DNA from: Mucilaginibacter xinganensis
Lineage (GTDB): Bacteria; Bacteroidota; Bacteroidia; Sphingobacteriales; Sphingobacteriaceae
Length of the DNA: 64,000 nt
Assembly (NCBI GenBank): GCA_026225055.1
Contig: JAMFSA010000029.1
Span: forward strand, 1-64,000
Direction of reading: 5' to 3'
This document shows positions 8,046-16,350 of this stretch, piece after piece. Below the pieces are notes generated by a model. The model did no database searches. It was given only the letters and a program-made list of their open reading frames with translations, and was not told the origin of the DNA. The translations under genes were made by a program, and so were the position numbers. Numbering within the stretch: position 1 is the first letter of the stretch; every line of letters begins with the position of its first letter.

Positions 8046-8972
8046 ATGACCAATCAACAATCTACCTCACACCTATTAATGATCCGCCCGGTTAATTTCG
8101 GGTTTAACGAGCAAACTGCCGGGAGCAACGCTTTCCAGGTAAAGCAGGGTGTTGAAAATGAGGTTCAAGAAAAAGCCCTCACCGAATTTAATAACCTGGT
8201 GACTGTATTAAGGAATAATGATGTGGATGTTACCGTAATTGACGACACTCCTGAACCACATACTCCCGATTCCATATTCCCTAATAATTGGGTATCTTTC
8301 CATAGTGATGGTAACATATTCCTATATCCCATGCAGGCCGAGAATCGCAGATTGGAACGCAGGGAAGATATCATTAACCAATTAGAGGACTGTTTTAAGG
8401 TGCATCACATCGTTGACCTGAGCAGATTTGAGCACGATCATAAGTTTCTGGAAGGCACAGGCAGTATGGTGTTAGATAGAATTGGCAAAATAGCATACGC
8501 ATGCCTATCACCGCGCACTGACAGGGATGTATTAGCTATTTTTTGTGAGCAAACAGGTTACAAAACTGTTTGTTTTGATGCGGTTGATGAGCATGGAAAA
8601 GCTATCTACCATACCAATGTTTTAATGTGTGTTGGCAGCAAGTTCGCCGTGATTTGTTTGGATAGTATTGCTAACCCGCATGAGCGCATTATGGTTACAG
8701 AATCGCTGCAATCAACCCGTAAAGAAATTATTGAAATATCATTTGAGCAAATGAATCAATTTGCCGGTAACATGTTAGAGGTACAGAATAAAAGTGGTGA
8801 GGTGTTGATTGTGATGTCGCAAAGCGCTTTTAAGTCGCTTACTGAAGCTCAAAAAGCCACACTTGAAAAACATGGAAAGCTGATTTACAGCAACATAAAT
8901 ACTATTGAAACCAATGGCGGAGGCAGCGCCAGGTGTATGATAGCCGAGGTACATTTGCCTTTTGAATTGTAA
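8046..8972 (+). CDS. ctlX: Citrulline hydrolase-type amidinotransferase CtlX
   Basis: A 308-residue member of the amidinotransferase/deiminase superfamily, of the CtlX type, named for citrulline ureidase activity (citrulline to ornithine, CO2 and ammonia). Visible motifs are MIRPVNFGFNEQT at the N-terminus, FPNNWVSFH (substrate Asn/Trp loop), LEGTGSMVLDR, YHTNVLMC (catalytic His) and the catalytic cysteine in GGGSARCM (Cys297). Next to an arginine deiminase-like gene, it could take citrulline to ornithine without ATP gain. The start codon sits inside the repeat-word series. Confidence 0.85.
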   Translation: MTNQQSTSHLLMIRPVNFGFNEQTAGSNAFQVKQGVENEVQEKALTEFNNLVTVLRNNDVDVTVIDDTPEPHTPDSIFPNNWVSFHSDGNIFLYPMQAENRRLERREDIINQLEDCFKVHHIVDLSRFEHDHKFLEGTGSMVLDRIGKIAYACLSPRTDRDVLAIFCEQTGYKTVCFDAVDEHGKAIYHTNVLMCVGSKFAVICLDSIANPHERIMVTESLQSTRKEIIEISFEQMNQFAGNMLEVQNKSGEVLIVMSQSAFKSLTEAQKATLEKHGKLIYSNINTIETNGGGSARCMIAEVHLPFEL

Positions 8973-9097
8973 TACACAACCTAAAGCTATGGGCTATTAA
9001 CCATAAACACTTGGCTTCTAAAATAATTACATTATATCTATAAAAAAATCATCATAATTTCCGTTTAAATTTTACATTTTTGCCAAAATTTTAATAG

Positions 9098-10492
9098 ATG
9101 CAGAGTTACCAGGAATTTCTTGACCTAAGTGTAGGTTTCCCGCAGGAAGGTTTTGAGATAATAGATGATGAATTATACTTTCATGATCTTAATTTGATGG
9201 AAATGATAGAAACGTATGGCACTCCCCTGCGCTTTACTTATATTCCAATCATCTCGAAAAAGATACAACAGGCAAAACTGTTGTTTCAGCAGGCGATCAT
9301 TAAAAACAATTATCGCGGCAGCTATAAATATTGCTATTGTACAAAAAGCTCGCACTTTAAGCATATTGTTGAAGAGGCGCTTAAAAACGAGATCCACCTT
9401 GAAACATCTTCGGCATTTGATATGCCCATGATTGATGCCCTTGAGAAAAAAGGCTCGCTTAATAAGGATGTTACGGTAATATGCAACGGCTTTAAAACTT
9501 TTCAGTACAAACAGTATATTATTGATATGCTGCATGATGGTTTTAAAAACATCATCCCTGTACTGGATAATAAAGAGGAATTTAACCTGTACGACGATGA
9601 GATCGAGATGGATACCCCATGTAATCTTGGCATACGTATAGCAGCTGAAGAGCAACCGGATTCTCAATTTTATACCTCGCGTTTAGGTGTAAGACTGGAA
9701 GATATTATTGATTTCTACTATAACAAGATAGAGAACAATCCGAACTTCCAGGTTAAGTTGCTGCACTTCTTTATCAACTCAGGTATATCTGATACGCCGT
9801 ATTACTGGAATGAACTTGAAAAATATGTAACACTGTATTGCAAGTTTAAAAAGATAAACCCTGCACTGGATACAATTGATATCGGTGGTGGTTTGCCTTT
9901 CAAGGATTCACTGGTGTTTGATTTTGATTATGAATACATGATCAATGAGATAGTGAGCCGTATAAAAGAGATCTGTGCCGAAAATGATACCATTGAGCCG
10001 GATATCATTACCGAGTTTGGTAAATATACCGTAGCAGAGGCTTCAGGTATCTTATACAAAGTATTAGGACGTAAGCAACAGAACGACCGTGAAAAATGGC
10101 TGATGCTGGATGGTTCATTCATCACCAACCTGCCAGACGTTTGGGCGCTGAACCAAAAATACATTTTGTTACCAATCAATAACTGGGACAGTGAATATGA
10201 ACGCGTTAACTTAGGTGGTATTACTTGCGATGGTCAGGATTATTACAATCAGGAAGCGCACATGAACAGTGTGTTTATGCCTAAGACCCGTAAGGTGCAA
10301 TACTTAGGCTTCTTTAACACAGGCGCTTACCAGGAAGTATTAAGCGGTTATGGCGGTATACACCATTGCCTGCTGCCATCTCCAAAGCATGTGATCATCA
10401 GGCGTAACCGCGATGAGACATTTAACTTTGAGGTGTTTGGCGAAGAGCAGAACAGTAAACAGGTATTGAAGATACTGGGTTATACGACTTAA
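9098..10492 (+). CDS. speA: Arginine decarboxylase (fold-type III PLP enzyme)
   Basis: Decarboxylates arginine to agmatine, the entry to polyamines. The 464-residue protein is the short Bacteroidota type, not the 630-residue E. coli SpeA. The probable PLP lysine lies in YCYCTKSSHF (Lys83), HLETSSAFD follows, and the Gly-rich PLP-phosphate loop appears as DIGGGLPF. The catalytic-cysteine-type region shows TCDGQDYYN. It ends a plus-strand arginine block (deiminase-like, ctlX, decarboxylase). The 125-bp gap upstream has a loose -7 match (TACATTTTTG), so it may have its own promoter. Confidence 0.85.
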   Translation: MQSYQEFLDLSVGFPQEGFEIIDDELYFHDLNLMEMIETYGTPLRFTYIPIISKKIQQAKLLFQQAIIKNNYRGSYKYCYCTKSSHFKHIVEEALKNEIHLETSSAFDMPMIDALEKKGSLNKDVTVICNGFKTFQYKQYIIDMLHDGFKNIIPVLDNKEEFNLYDDEIEMDTPCNLGIRIAAEEQPDSQFYTSRLGVRLEDIIDFYYNKIENNPNFQVKLLHFFINSGISDTPYYWNELEKYVTLYCKFKKINPALDTIDIGGGLPFKDSLVFDFDYEYMINEIVSRIKEICAENDTIEPDIITEFGKYTVAEASGILYKVLGRKQQNDREKWLMLDGSFITNLPDVWALNQKYILLPINNWDSEYERVNLGGITCDGQDYYNQEAHMNSVFMPKTRKVQYLGFFNTGAYQEVLSGYGGIHHCLLPSPKHVIIRRNRDETFNFEVFGEEQNSKQVLKILGYTT

Positions 10493-10513
10493 TATTATTA
10501 AAGACATCATTAC

Positions 10514-10535
10514 GAGACGCGAGGTATCGCGTCTC
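10514..10535. repeat. REP-like palindrome GAGACGCGA-GGTA-TCGCGTCTC
   Basis: Perfect 9-bp arms with a GGTA loop, directly after speA. It is followed by a second hairpin at 10559. The sequence left of it (TAAAGACATCAT) is shared with the palindrome region at 13989, suggesting a common repeat unit. Confidence 0.7.
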
Positions 10536-10558
10536 TACATTAAAGGAAAAAATGCCGT

Positions 10559-10582
10559 AGAGACACAATACTTTGTGTCTCT
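10559..10582. terminator. Terminator between speA and maf
   Basis: AGAGACACAA (10559-10568) pairs with TTGTGTCTCT (10573-10582), a perfect 10-bp stem with loop TACT, then TTTTT on the plus strand. It serves convergent genes. Confidence 0.8.
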
Positions 10583-10601
10583 TTTTGTTCCATAAATAAA
10601 T

Positions 10602-11168
10602 TTAAAGATTCTTTAATTGCTGATACAGCTTCTCAGTAGGCAAACCAACCACATTGGTATAAGAACCATTAATGCGTTCAATGCCGATAAGCCCTATCCT
10701 TTCCTGTATGCCGTATGAGCCGGCTTTATCCAGGGGTTGATATTTTTCAACATAACTGCTGATTTCTTCGTCAGTTAATTTGCGGAAGAATACTTCGGAT
10801 ACATCAAAAAATTTATTGTATTTGTGTTTATGCAATAAGCAAACTCCGGTAATAACCTTATGCACTCTGCCTGAAAGCATTTTAAGCATCTCTATGGCAT
10901 GTTCAGATGTCTCGGGCTTGCCAAGTATCAGCCCATCAATACACACGATGGTATCGGCTGTAAGTACTACCTCATCCCCTATGGCTTCATCAAAGGCTTC
11001 GGCTTTTTTACTGGCGATGTAAAGCGCAACTTCTTCAGGTGATAAGTGATCAGGATATGATTCATCTACCTCCTTCAAAACTATCCTGAAATCAATATCC
11101 ATCAACCTCAGCAACTCCTGTCTGCGTGGTGATTTTGATGCAAGGATAATCTTTGGTATTGAATTCAT
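10602..11168 (-). CDS. maf: Maf-family nucleoside triphosphate pyrophosphatase
   Basis: Maf proteins hydrolyse non-canonical or modified NTPs to the monophosphate, keeping them out of nucleic acids. The 188-residue length is typical. The N-terminal signature LASKSPRRQELL is complete, followed by DTIVCIDGLILGKP and the substrate motif KAGSYGIQ. It is the last gene of a minus-strand operon, 33 bp after kdsC. Its downstream end faces speA across two palindromes. Confidence 0.92.
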   Translation of the reverse strand: MNSIPKIILASKSPRRQELLRLMDIDFRIVLKEVDESYPDHLSPEEVALYIASKKAEAFDEAIGDEVVLTADTIVCIDGLILGKPETSEHAIEMLKMLSGRVHKVITGVCLLHKHKYNKFFDVSEVFFRKLTDEEISSYVEKYQPLDKAGSYGIQERIGLIGIERINGSYTNVVGLPTEKLYQQLKNL

Positions 11169-11201
11169 CTGAAAGAGCTTTTGACTTTTAACTTTTGAAA
11201 C

Positions 11202-11723
11202 CTACCAGCTATATGCCTGTTCGCTCATCCATTTGCCCTGTATTTTCAGCACTTTTTCAATTACATCGCGGGCGCAGCCTTTACCACCAGGATATGGTGA
11301 TACGTACTGACTCACTGCTTTGATCTCTTCTACAGCATCCGCAGGACACGTTGGTAAACCAGCCAGGTTCATCGCACCCAGATCGGGGATATCATCGCCC
11401 ATGTATAAAACATTAGATGCATGCGTAGCTTTTTCTTCAAGATAAACCTTTAAACGCTCGGTTTTAGTGTGGGTTCCCATATAAACATCGGTTACCCCCA
11501 GGCTGTTTAAACGATACACCGCGCTTTTTGAGCGGCTGCCAGAAATAGCACAAACCTGGTACCCGCATTTTACGGCCAGTTGTATAGCGTAACCATCCTT
11601 AATATTAAAGGCACGGCTTTGCTCACCGTTCTCTGCTACAAATACAGAGCCATCGGTAAGTACGCCATCCACATCAAAAATAAAAGTGGTTATATCTTTA
11701 AGTTTATTCAGGAATGATTCCAT
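11202..11723 (-). CDS. kdsC: 3-deoxy-D-manno-octulosonate 8-phosphate phosphatase (HAD family)
   Basis: KdsC dephosphorylates KDO-8-phosphate for lipopolysaccharide core synthesis. The 173-residue, capless HAD protein has FDVDGVLTDG with the catalytic aspartates Asp17 and Asp19, the motif II region AISGS, and GDDIPDLGAM as motif IV. Size and motifs match tetrameric KdsC. It sits 71 bp after iscX in the operon, and that gap carries a stretch of the same repeat words seen at 4519 and 6377. A related sugar-phosphate phosphatase activity cannot be excluded. Confidence 0.88.
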   Translation of the reverse strand: MESFLNKLKDITTFIFDVDGVLTDGSVFVAENGEQSRAFNIKDGYAIQLAVKCGYQVCAISGSRSKSAVYRLNSLGVTDVYMGTHTKTERLKVYLEEKATHASNVLYMGDDIPDLGAMNLAGLPTCPADAVEEIKAVSQYVSPYPGGKGCARDVIEKVLKIQGKWMSEQAYSW

Positions 11724-11760
11724 TATTATAATTACACTGATTATGTTATGATTTCACCGA

Positions 11761-11790
11761 TTGCAAACTGTAAACCGGCTACCGCCAACT
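11761..11790. repeat. Single copy of the AGTTTGC/AGTTGGC word family
   Basis: GCAAACTG and GCCAACTG occur close together in the iscX-kdsC gap, inside an operon. Only one arm is present and no strong hairpin forms. Confidence 0.35.
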
Positions 11791-11794
11791 GAAA

Positions 11795-12037
11795 CTATTG
11801 GTTATCGCGCCACTCGTAAACCCACGCTGATTGGATCTGCTCCAGGTGGCCTTCGGTTGATTGCTCGCGCGTACCGGCGAAGTTTGGTAAAGTAAGTATC
11901 CATTCCAACAGGTCGGTGAAACGGATGCGGTATATTTTCGATTCATCAAAATCGTCACCAAACTTTTCGTAAAGCTCAATGGCAATATCTTCATGATCAT
12001 TCCAGTGAATAGGTAAGGTGAATTTATTATCTGTCAT
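11795..12037 (-). CDS. iscX: Fe-S assembly protein IscX
   Basis: A small acidic protein (80 residues) that in E. coli binds the cysteine desulfurase and acts as an iron donor or regulator of cluster assembly. IscX features here are IHWNDHEDIAIELYEKF at the start, IRFTDLLEWILTLPNF in the middle and the terminal IQSAWVYEWRD. It directly follows the ferredoxin gene (42 bp), repeating the fdx-iscX order of the isc operon, although iscS, iscU and hscAB are absent here. Confidence 0.87.
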   Translation of the reverse strand: MTDNKFTLPIHWNDHEDIAIELYEKFGDDFDESKIYRIRFTDLLEWILTLPNFAGTREQSTEGHLEQIQSAWVYEWRDNQ

Positions 12038-12079
12038 TTTAATTCTTGTAAGTAAAATTTATACTATATGGTACTGGTA

Positions 12080-12412
12080 TTAGTGGCCCATGAAATCCGA
12101 TTGATCGGGTAAAGTTACTTCAATATCGCCATCAATCATCACACACTGGCAGCCCAGGCGTGAGGTTATACGCGGATTAACGGCACGATCAATAAAATCC
12201 TCTTCCTTATCAGAAATTTCCTGAACGTTATCCATACCCTTGTTTACATATATGTGGCAGGTGCTGCATCCGCAAACCCCACCGCAATTATGCTGCAGTT
12301 CAATGCCATTCTCCAGGCAAACGTCTAAAACTGATTCCCCCTCGGCAATAGGCAACTCAACAGGCTCGTGCCCTTTTTCCTCAAAGTTGATCTTAACTTT
12401 AAAAATATTCAT
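12080..12412 (-). CDS. fdx: 2Fe-2S ferredoxin (adrenodoxin/Isc type)
   Basis: An electron carrier of 110 residues. The cluster ligands follow the adrenodoxin pattern C-x5-C-x2-C: Cys43, Cys49 and Cys52 in HNCGGVCGCSTC, with the fourth at Cys88 in RLGCQC. Two extra cysteines (47, 90) flank the ligands. The adjacent iscX gene suggests a role in Fe-S cluster assembly. It lies 23 bp after the DUF2520 gene in the same operon. The last residues are DQSDFMGH. Confidence 0.9.
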   Translation of the reverse strand: MNIFKVKINFEEKGHEPVELPIAEGESVLDVCLENGIELQHNCGGVCGCSTCHIYVNKGMDNVQEISDKEEDFIDRAVNPRITSRLGCQCVMIDGDIEVTLPDQSDFMGH

Positions 12413-12435
12413 TTGGGCAAAAGTAACAAAATAAC

Positions 12436-13215
12436 TTACGCTCCGTGTTTAGATTTACCCTTTTTGATAATACCCTGACTTAATATCTTATAAACCTGTT
12501 CCAGGCCGGGTTCGCCGGTCAGCATTTCGAGGTGGGTATCCATGGTCTTAAAATCCTCGCGGATAGCTGGCCCGGTTTGTACATCAGCAGGAAAATGCTC
12601 CTGTACCTTTTGTGCAGTCTCTAAAATTAAAGGGCGAAGCAAATCAAACTGGATATTATTTTGAGTTAAAAGATCCTGCGCCACACCATAAAGGTAATTA
12701 GGGAAATTACAGGCAAATACAGCCGCCAGGTGCAATACTTTGCGCTGCGCGGAATCAATATCATAAACGTTATTGCTGATGCTTTGCGCCAGTTCTTTTA
12801 AAGTGCTGTGGATATTTTCATCGGCAGCCTCAATACATAAAGGCACAGTTAAAAAATCGATCTCACGGGTTTTGCTGAAGGTTTGCAGCGGGTAAAACAC
12901 GCCCGCCTTATCGGTATAATTTAGTAAAGTTTGCAGGTTGGTAACGCCAGAAGTATGCGCCATGAGTTTACCATACTTAGCCAGTTCGCTGGCAATACCG
13001 GGTATCGCATCATCGCTTACGGCTATGATGAAGATATCGACTGCCGGGTTAATACTATCAATGTTATTGATCGCTTCGGCACCAATATGGTAAGCCAGCA
13101 ATGCCGAATTATGGGCACTGCGACTGTAAACCTGTATGATACGGTGCCCCGCATTTTTAAACGCGGCACCCAGATGAGTAGCTATATTACCGGAGCCTAT
13201 TATTGTTATGCGCAT
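12436..13215 (-). CDS. Rossmann-like and DUF2520 domain protein
   Basis: A 259-residue protein with an N-terminal NAD(P)-binding Rossmann fold (GSGNIATHLG at 8-17), a middle region ending AHTSGVTNLQTL, and a C-terminal helical DUF2520 domain (about residues 130-250). It resembles F420-dependent NADP oxidoreductase and 6-phosphogluconate-dehydrogenase-like folds, but its substrate is unknown. It heads the operon with fdx, iscX, kdsC and maf. The -7 box at 13246-13253 on the minus strand supports the ATG at 13215. Confidence 0.82.
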   Translation of the reverse strand: MRITIIGSGNIATHLGAAFKNAGHRIIQVYSRSAHNSALLAYHIGAEAINNIDSINPAVDIFIIAVSDDAIPGIASELAKYGKLMAHTSGVTNLQTLLNYTDKAGVFYPLQTFSKTREIDFLTVPLCIEAADENIHSTLKELAQSISNNVYDIDSAQRKVLHLAAVFACNFPNYLYGVAQDLLTQNNIQFDLLRPLILETAQKVQEHFPADVQTGPAIREDFKTMDTHLEMLTGEPGLEQVYKILSQGIIKKGKSKHGA

Positions 13216-13245
13216 TGTTTAATATTTATGCTATTTTTAGTTTCT

Positions 13246-13253
13246 CAAACCTA
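13246..13253 (-). promoter_or_regulatory. -7 box of the DUF2520-fdx-iscX-kdsC-maf operon
   Basis: On the minus strand TAGGTTTG matches TAnnTTTG exactly. TTG (13272-13270) lies 16 bp upstream, shorter than the usual 19. Expected start near 13240, 25 nt before the ATG. The box lies just outside the divergent gene starting at 13280. Confidence 0.45.
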
Positions 13254-13279
13254 TTTGTTCAAGCCTTATCAATCAGCGC

Positions 13280-13984
13280 GTGAAATTACTTAAACTCATT
13301 TTAATTATATTTTTATTTTTTCAGGCAGAGATGATTGTATCAGGTAAGGTGACGTCATGCCACACTTATATCAAAGCCGATACTGTCAAAAAGCAGCAAA
13401 AAGAAAAGCGAAAAATTAAACATCTACCTTCACCTCCTAAATTGTCAGCACAGCAAATAATCAACGATGATTGCATTTTTACCAATAAATATTCGATTGT
13501 AAAACGGTTAAAATATTATCCTTTTTCAAAAGCTATAAAGATATTGGCGGTATCATATCATTTGCAAGATATGCCATCCGAGATATTTGTGGACACTTCG
13601 AAACATACAATAAATCCTGTTGACACGCTAAAATCAGGACTACATATCAAAAACGGAAGATTAAATTATTCCTCACTAATTGAAGTTAGAACATTGAGTC
13701 AAAAGCAAGTTAATGACCTAACAAATTTAATTTACAACACCAATTACAGAAAGCCCGGTCTTAATGCAGCAGACCATGGAGCATGTTTTAACCCTCGTAA
13801 TGCATTGATTTTCTACGATAAAAATGGAAAAGTATTTGACTATATAGAAATATGCTTTGAATGCCTTGGAGCAGAATCACTATCTGATAAAATTACTGTT
13901 GGAACTTTGTGCAATCAAAAATACATCTTACTAAAAAAATACTTTATTGATGCGGGACTAAAATATGGAACTATTAATAAGTAA
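13280..13984 (+). CDS. Hypothetical exported protein
   Basis: I do not recognise a family. The 234-residue product starts with GTG at 13280, has a hydrophobic signal segment (LLKLILIIFLFFQAEMIVSG) and then a basic stretch (KKQQKEKRKIKH). The best structured part is C-terminal: CFNPRNALIFYDKNGK, then IEICFECLGAES, with four or more cysteines. This pattern (asparagine-proline-arginine, then ICFEC) suggests a metal-binding or disulfide-stabilised fold and recurs, from memory, in other Bacteroidota hypotheticals. Codon use is more AT-rich than its neighbours. It is divergent from the fdx operon. Confidence 0.6.
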   Translation: MKLLKLILIIFLFFQAEMIVSGKVTSCHTYIKADTVKKQQKEKRKIKHLPSPPKLSAQQIINDDCIFTNKYSIVKRLKYYPFSKAIKILAVSYHLQDMPSEIFVDTSKHTINPVDTLKSGLHIKNGRLNYSSLIEVRTLSQKQVNDLTNLIYNTNYRKPGLNAADHGACFNPRNALIFYDKNGKVFDYIEICFECLGAESLSDKITVGTLCNQKYILLKKYFIDAGLKYGTINK

Positions 13985-14007
13985 AAAAATAAAGACATCA
14001 TCTTACT

Positions 14008-14031
14008 GATGTTTGTGAGGACACAAACATC
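14008..14031. terminator. Palindrome GATGTTTGTG-AGGA-CACAAACATC between convergent genes
   Basis: Perfect 10-bp arms with an AGGA loop. A second, competing stem ACATCA (13995-14000) with TGATGT (14007-14012) overlaps it. No T-run follows on either side. It may be a repeat unit rather than a plain terminator: its left flank TAAAGACATCAT is also found before the palindrome at 10514. Confidence 0.6.
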
Positions 14032-14059
14032 GGGATAAAATGTAAAAGATTAAACACGG

Positions 14060-14935
14060 CTAATTCTTCTTGCTGACATCTTCACCAACGATAGCAATCT
14101 TCCCTACCAGCTTTTTACTAATATCCCACAACTTATTCCTGTTGGCCTCGCTCCAGGACAACAAGGATGATTTGGCCATTTTGGATTTTATGAAATATTG
14201 ACAGCTTTTGGCTTCCATGCCAGGTTCTGTCGCTAAGAAAATACTGGTTTGAGCGCCCTCCTCCGGTGATATCATAAATGGCTTGGCAAGCCATAACAGA
14301 AACTTTGAAAGTCCGCTTGATTCAGCTCCGAAAGAGGTTCTTACAACACCCGGATGTACTGCGAATGACGAAATTCCTTTATCAGCATATTTTTCGGCCA
14401 ACGATTTCGTGAAATATATGTTGAATAGTTTTGCCGTTCCATAAGCCTTTATTGCCGAGTATGGGCGCTGTTCCCATTGCAGGTCGTCAAAATTGGCCTT
14501 ACCCATTTTATGCCCCTCGGAACTTAGGTTGATGATGCGGGCGTGGCCTTTTTCAAGCAAAGGCAATATACTGTTGGTCAATAAAAAATGCCCAAGGTGG
14601 TTTGTTACAAACGTCATTTCAAAACCATCCTTGCTTATTTCCTTTTTATCAAACATACCACCGGCATTGTTGATCAGCACATTTATTGCGAATAGTTTAC
14701 CGTTATTAAGTTCGGCAGCGGCTTCACGCACACTTTGCAGATCAGACAGGTCGCACTTTATAACATGAATATTCTTATTGCCGGTTTTGGTGATAATCTC
14801 CTGCTTAAGTTCTTCGCCTTTAACAACATTACGAACCAATAGGTAAAGCGCATGATCCTTTTTAGCAAGCGCTAAAGCGGTTTCTTTCCCTATACCGGAA
14901 GTTGCACCGGTAATTACGGTAGTTTTTATAGCCAT
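14060..14935 (-). CDS. Short-chain dehydrogenase/reductase
   Basis: An NAD(P)-dependent oxidoreductase of 291 residues with TGATSGIG (9-16), the NNAGG motif, catalytic Ser in INLSSEGH and the active-site YGTAK. The overall layout resembles retinol-dehydrogenase-like SDRs (long C-terminal region with HPGVVRTSFGAE). The substrate is unknown. It follows the topoisomerase gene by 36 bp on the same strand, so the two may be co-transcribed, with no evident functional link. Confidence 0.88.
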   Translation of the reverse strand: MAIKTTVITGATSGIGKETALALAKKDHALYLLVRNVVKGEELKQEIITKTGNKNIHVIKCDLSDLQSVREAAAELNNGKLFAINVLINNAGGMFDKKEISKDGFEMTFVTNHLGHFLLTNSILPLLEKGHARIINLSSEGHKMGKANFDDLQWEQRPYSAIKAYGTAKLFNIYFTKSLAEKYADKGISSFAVHPGVVRTSFGAESSGLSKFLLWLAKPFMISPEEGAQTSIFLATEPGMEAKSCQYFIKSKMAKSSLLSWSEANRNKLWDISKKLVGKIAIVGEDVSKKN

Positions 14936-14971
14936 TTGGGTATGATGATGAATATGCCGTAAATATAGCCA

Positions 14972-16057
14972 CTAACTGGCTTCCGCCAATTTTTCATGCT
15001 CCAATATTTGCAGCAGGGCTTTTTCAGCAAGATTCAGGTCCGCAGCCTTAACATCATGGTCATCATCCAGTTCTTTAATATAATGAAAGATGGTACCCTC
15101 CTCATAACTTTTTATTACGGTCGGGTGCACATAGTACTTTTTACAAACGGTGCGGGTATTACCGAGGTTCAGCGCCACTTCATCCAAAACGTTTACTATT
15201 TTTTTGCGGCACTCAGTTATATTGGCAAATTCTCCCGCCTCTTTAAAAGCATGCAGCGCGCTTACACTGCCGGCCCAGGTACGAAAATCTTTCGCAGTGA
15301 AATCTTCTCCGGTAATATTCTTTAAATAATCGTTCACATCACCCGAACCTATATTGCAATGCTGTCCTTCATCATTATAATACTGAAAAAGGTCTTTACC
15401 CGGTATATCGCGGCATTGCTTAACAAGTCGCGCCAGTTTTTTGCTTTGTAACGATACCTTATGAAAAACGCCTTTTTTACCCTTGAACTCAAATTTCAGG
15501 GTTGTACCATCAATCTTAACATGCCTGTTCATAAGCGTAGTTAACCCGAATGAGCCATATAGCTTTTTGTATGATTCATTCCCTACCCTGATACTGGTCA
15601 ACTCCATCAGCCTAACTACCAATGCCACTACTTTTTCATGATCCAGCTTATGACGGGCAAGGTCCTTATCTATTTGCTCACGTATAGCTGGTAAATGCTC
15701 CGCAAATAACTGCAAGCGATGATATTTAGATTGGTTACGGATCTTATTCCAATCGGGATGATAGCGATATTGCTTTCTGCCTGCGGTATCGGTACCTGTA
15801 AATTGCAAGTGTCCGTTTTCATGGGGCGAGATCCATACGTTGGTGTAAGCCGGTGGTATAACCAACTTATTAAAACGCTGTATGAGTTCTTTATCTTTTG
15901 TAAGCTTACCATCAGCATCATAATAACTCCAGCCCTTGCCGACTTTTTTACGGGTATAACCGGGTATTGAATCGGACACATGGCGTAATCCGACAGCTTT
16001 GGCGGTGCTTTTTGGGTCGCGGCCAATTTTTTCAAGTTTTTTGAGGAGACGGTTCAT
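14972..16057 (-). CDS. DNA topoisomerase IB (poxvirus/eukaryote type)
   Basis: Relaxes both positive and negative supercoils through a 3'-phosphotyrosine intermediate. The protein is 361 residues from the ATG at 16057 (MNRLLKKLEK); a further upstream ATG at 16096 would add 13 unlikely residues. It has the N-terminal domain (PGYTRKKVGKGWSYYDADGK), the catalytic RxxK-like segment (VRLMELTSIRVGNESY), KDFRTWAGS with its arginine, and the active-site tyrosine in VCKKYYVHP. Such enzymes occur patchily in bacteria. The upstream gap carries a cluster of palindromes. Confidence 0.9.
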   Translation of the reverse strand: MNRLLKKLEKIGRDPKSTAKAVGLRHVSDSIPGYTRKKVGKGWSYYDADGKLTKDKELIQRFNKLVIPPAYTNVWISPHENGHLQFTGTDTAGRKQYRYHPDWNKIRNQSKYHRLQLFAEHLPAIREQIDKDLARHKLDHEKVVALVVRLMELTSIRVGNESYKKLYGSFGLTTLMNRHVKIDGTTLKFEFKGKKGVFHKVSLQSKKLARLVKQCRDIPGKDLFQYYNDEGQHCNIGSGDVNDYLKNITGEDFTAKDFRTWAGSVSALHAFKEAGEFANITECRKKIVNVLDEVALNLGNTRTVCKKYYVHPTVIKSYEEGTIFHYIKELDDDHDVKAADLNLAEKALLQILEHEKLAEAS

Positions 16058-16128
16058 TGTGAGAATAACAATGTTGAAATAGTTAAGTTTTAACACTTCA
16101 AATTAATTTACATTTGAACTTACACCTG

Positions 16129-16238
16129 TTCAAGCGCCCACGCTTGAATGACAGCAAATATTAGCGTCCTCGCTCGTTAAACAAATATGAGCGTGGACGC
16201 TCATCAATATTTAAGTTCAAGCGTGGACGCTTGAACTT
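16129..16238. repeat. Cluster of four REP-like palindromes
   Basis: Units: TTCAAGCG-CCCA-CGCTTGAA (16129-16148); AGCG-TCCT-CGCT (16163-16174); TGAGCG-TGGA-CGCTCA (16188-16203); and an 11-bp-arm unit with TGGA loop (16213-16238, arms AAGTTCAAGCG). All share an AGCG/CGCT core and a four-base loop. They sit in the divergent gap between topoisomerase IB and the aldo/keto reductase. Confidence 0.8.
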
Positions 16239-16350
16239 GCGGAAGCCTATGAGAATTATTGTATCAGCTATTTTACCCTTAATTGACTATTCATTATAAA
16301 CAAAACCCAATCCATGTAGTTAATTTTACAACACACAATCACTACACATT

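Noticed and set aside
6513..8972. Classical arginine deiminase energy pathway
   Set aside because: No ornithine carbamoyltransferase, carbamate kinase or arginine-ornithine antiporter is present.
9173..9667. A 164-codon frame on the minus strand inside speA
   Set aside because: It is fully antisense to a well-supported gene, and its sequence is low-complexity Ile/Phe-rich shadow coding.
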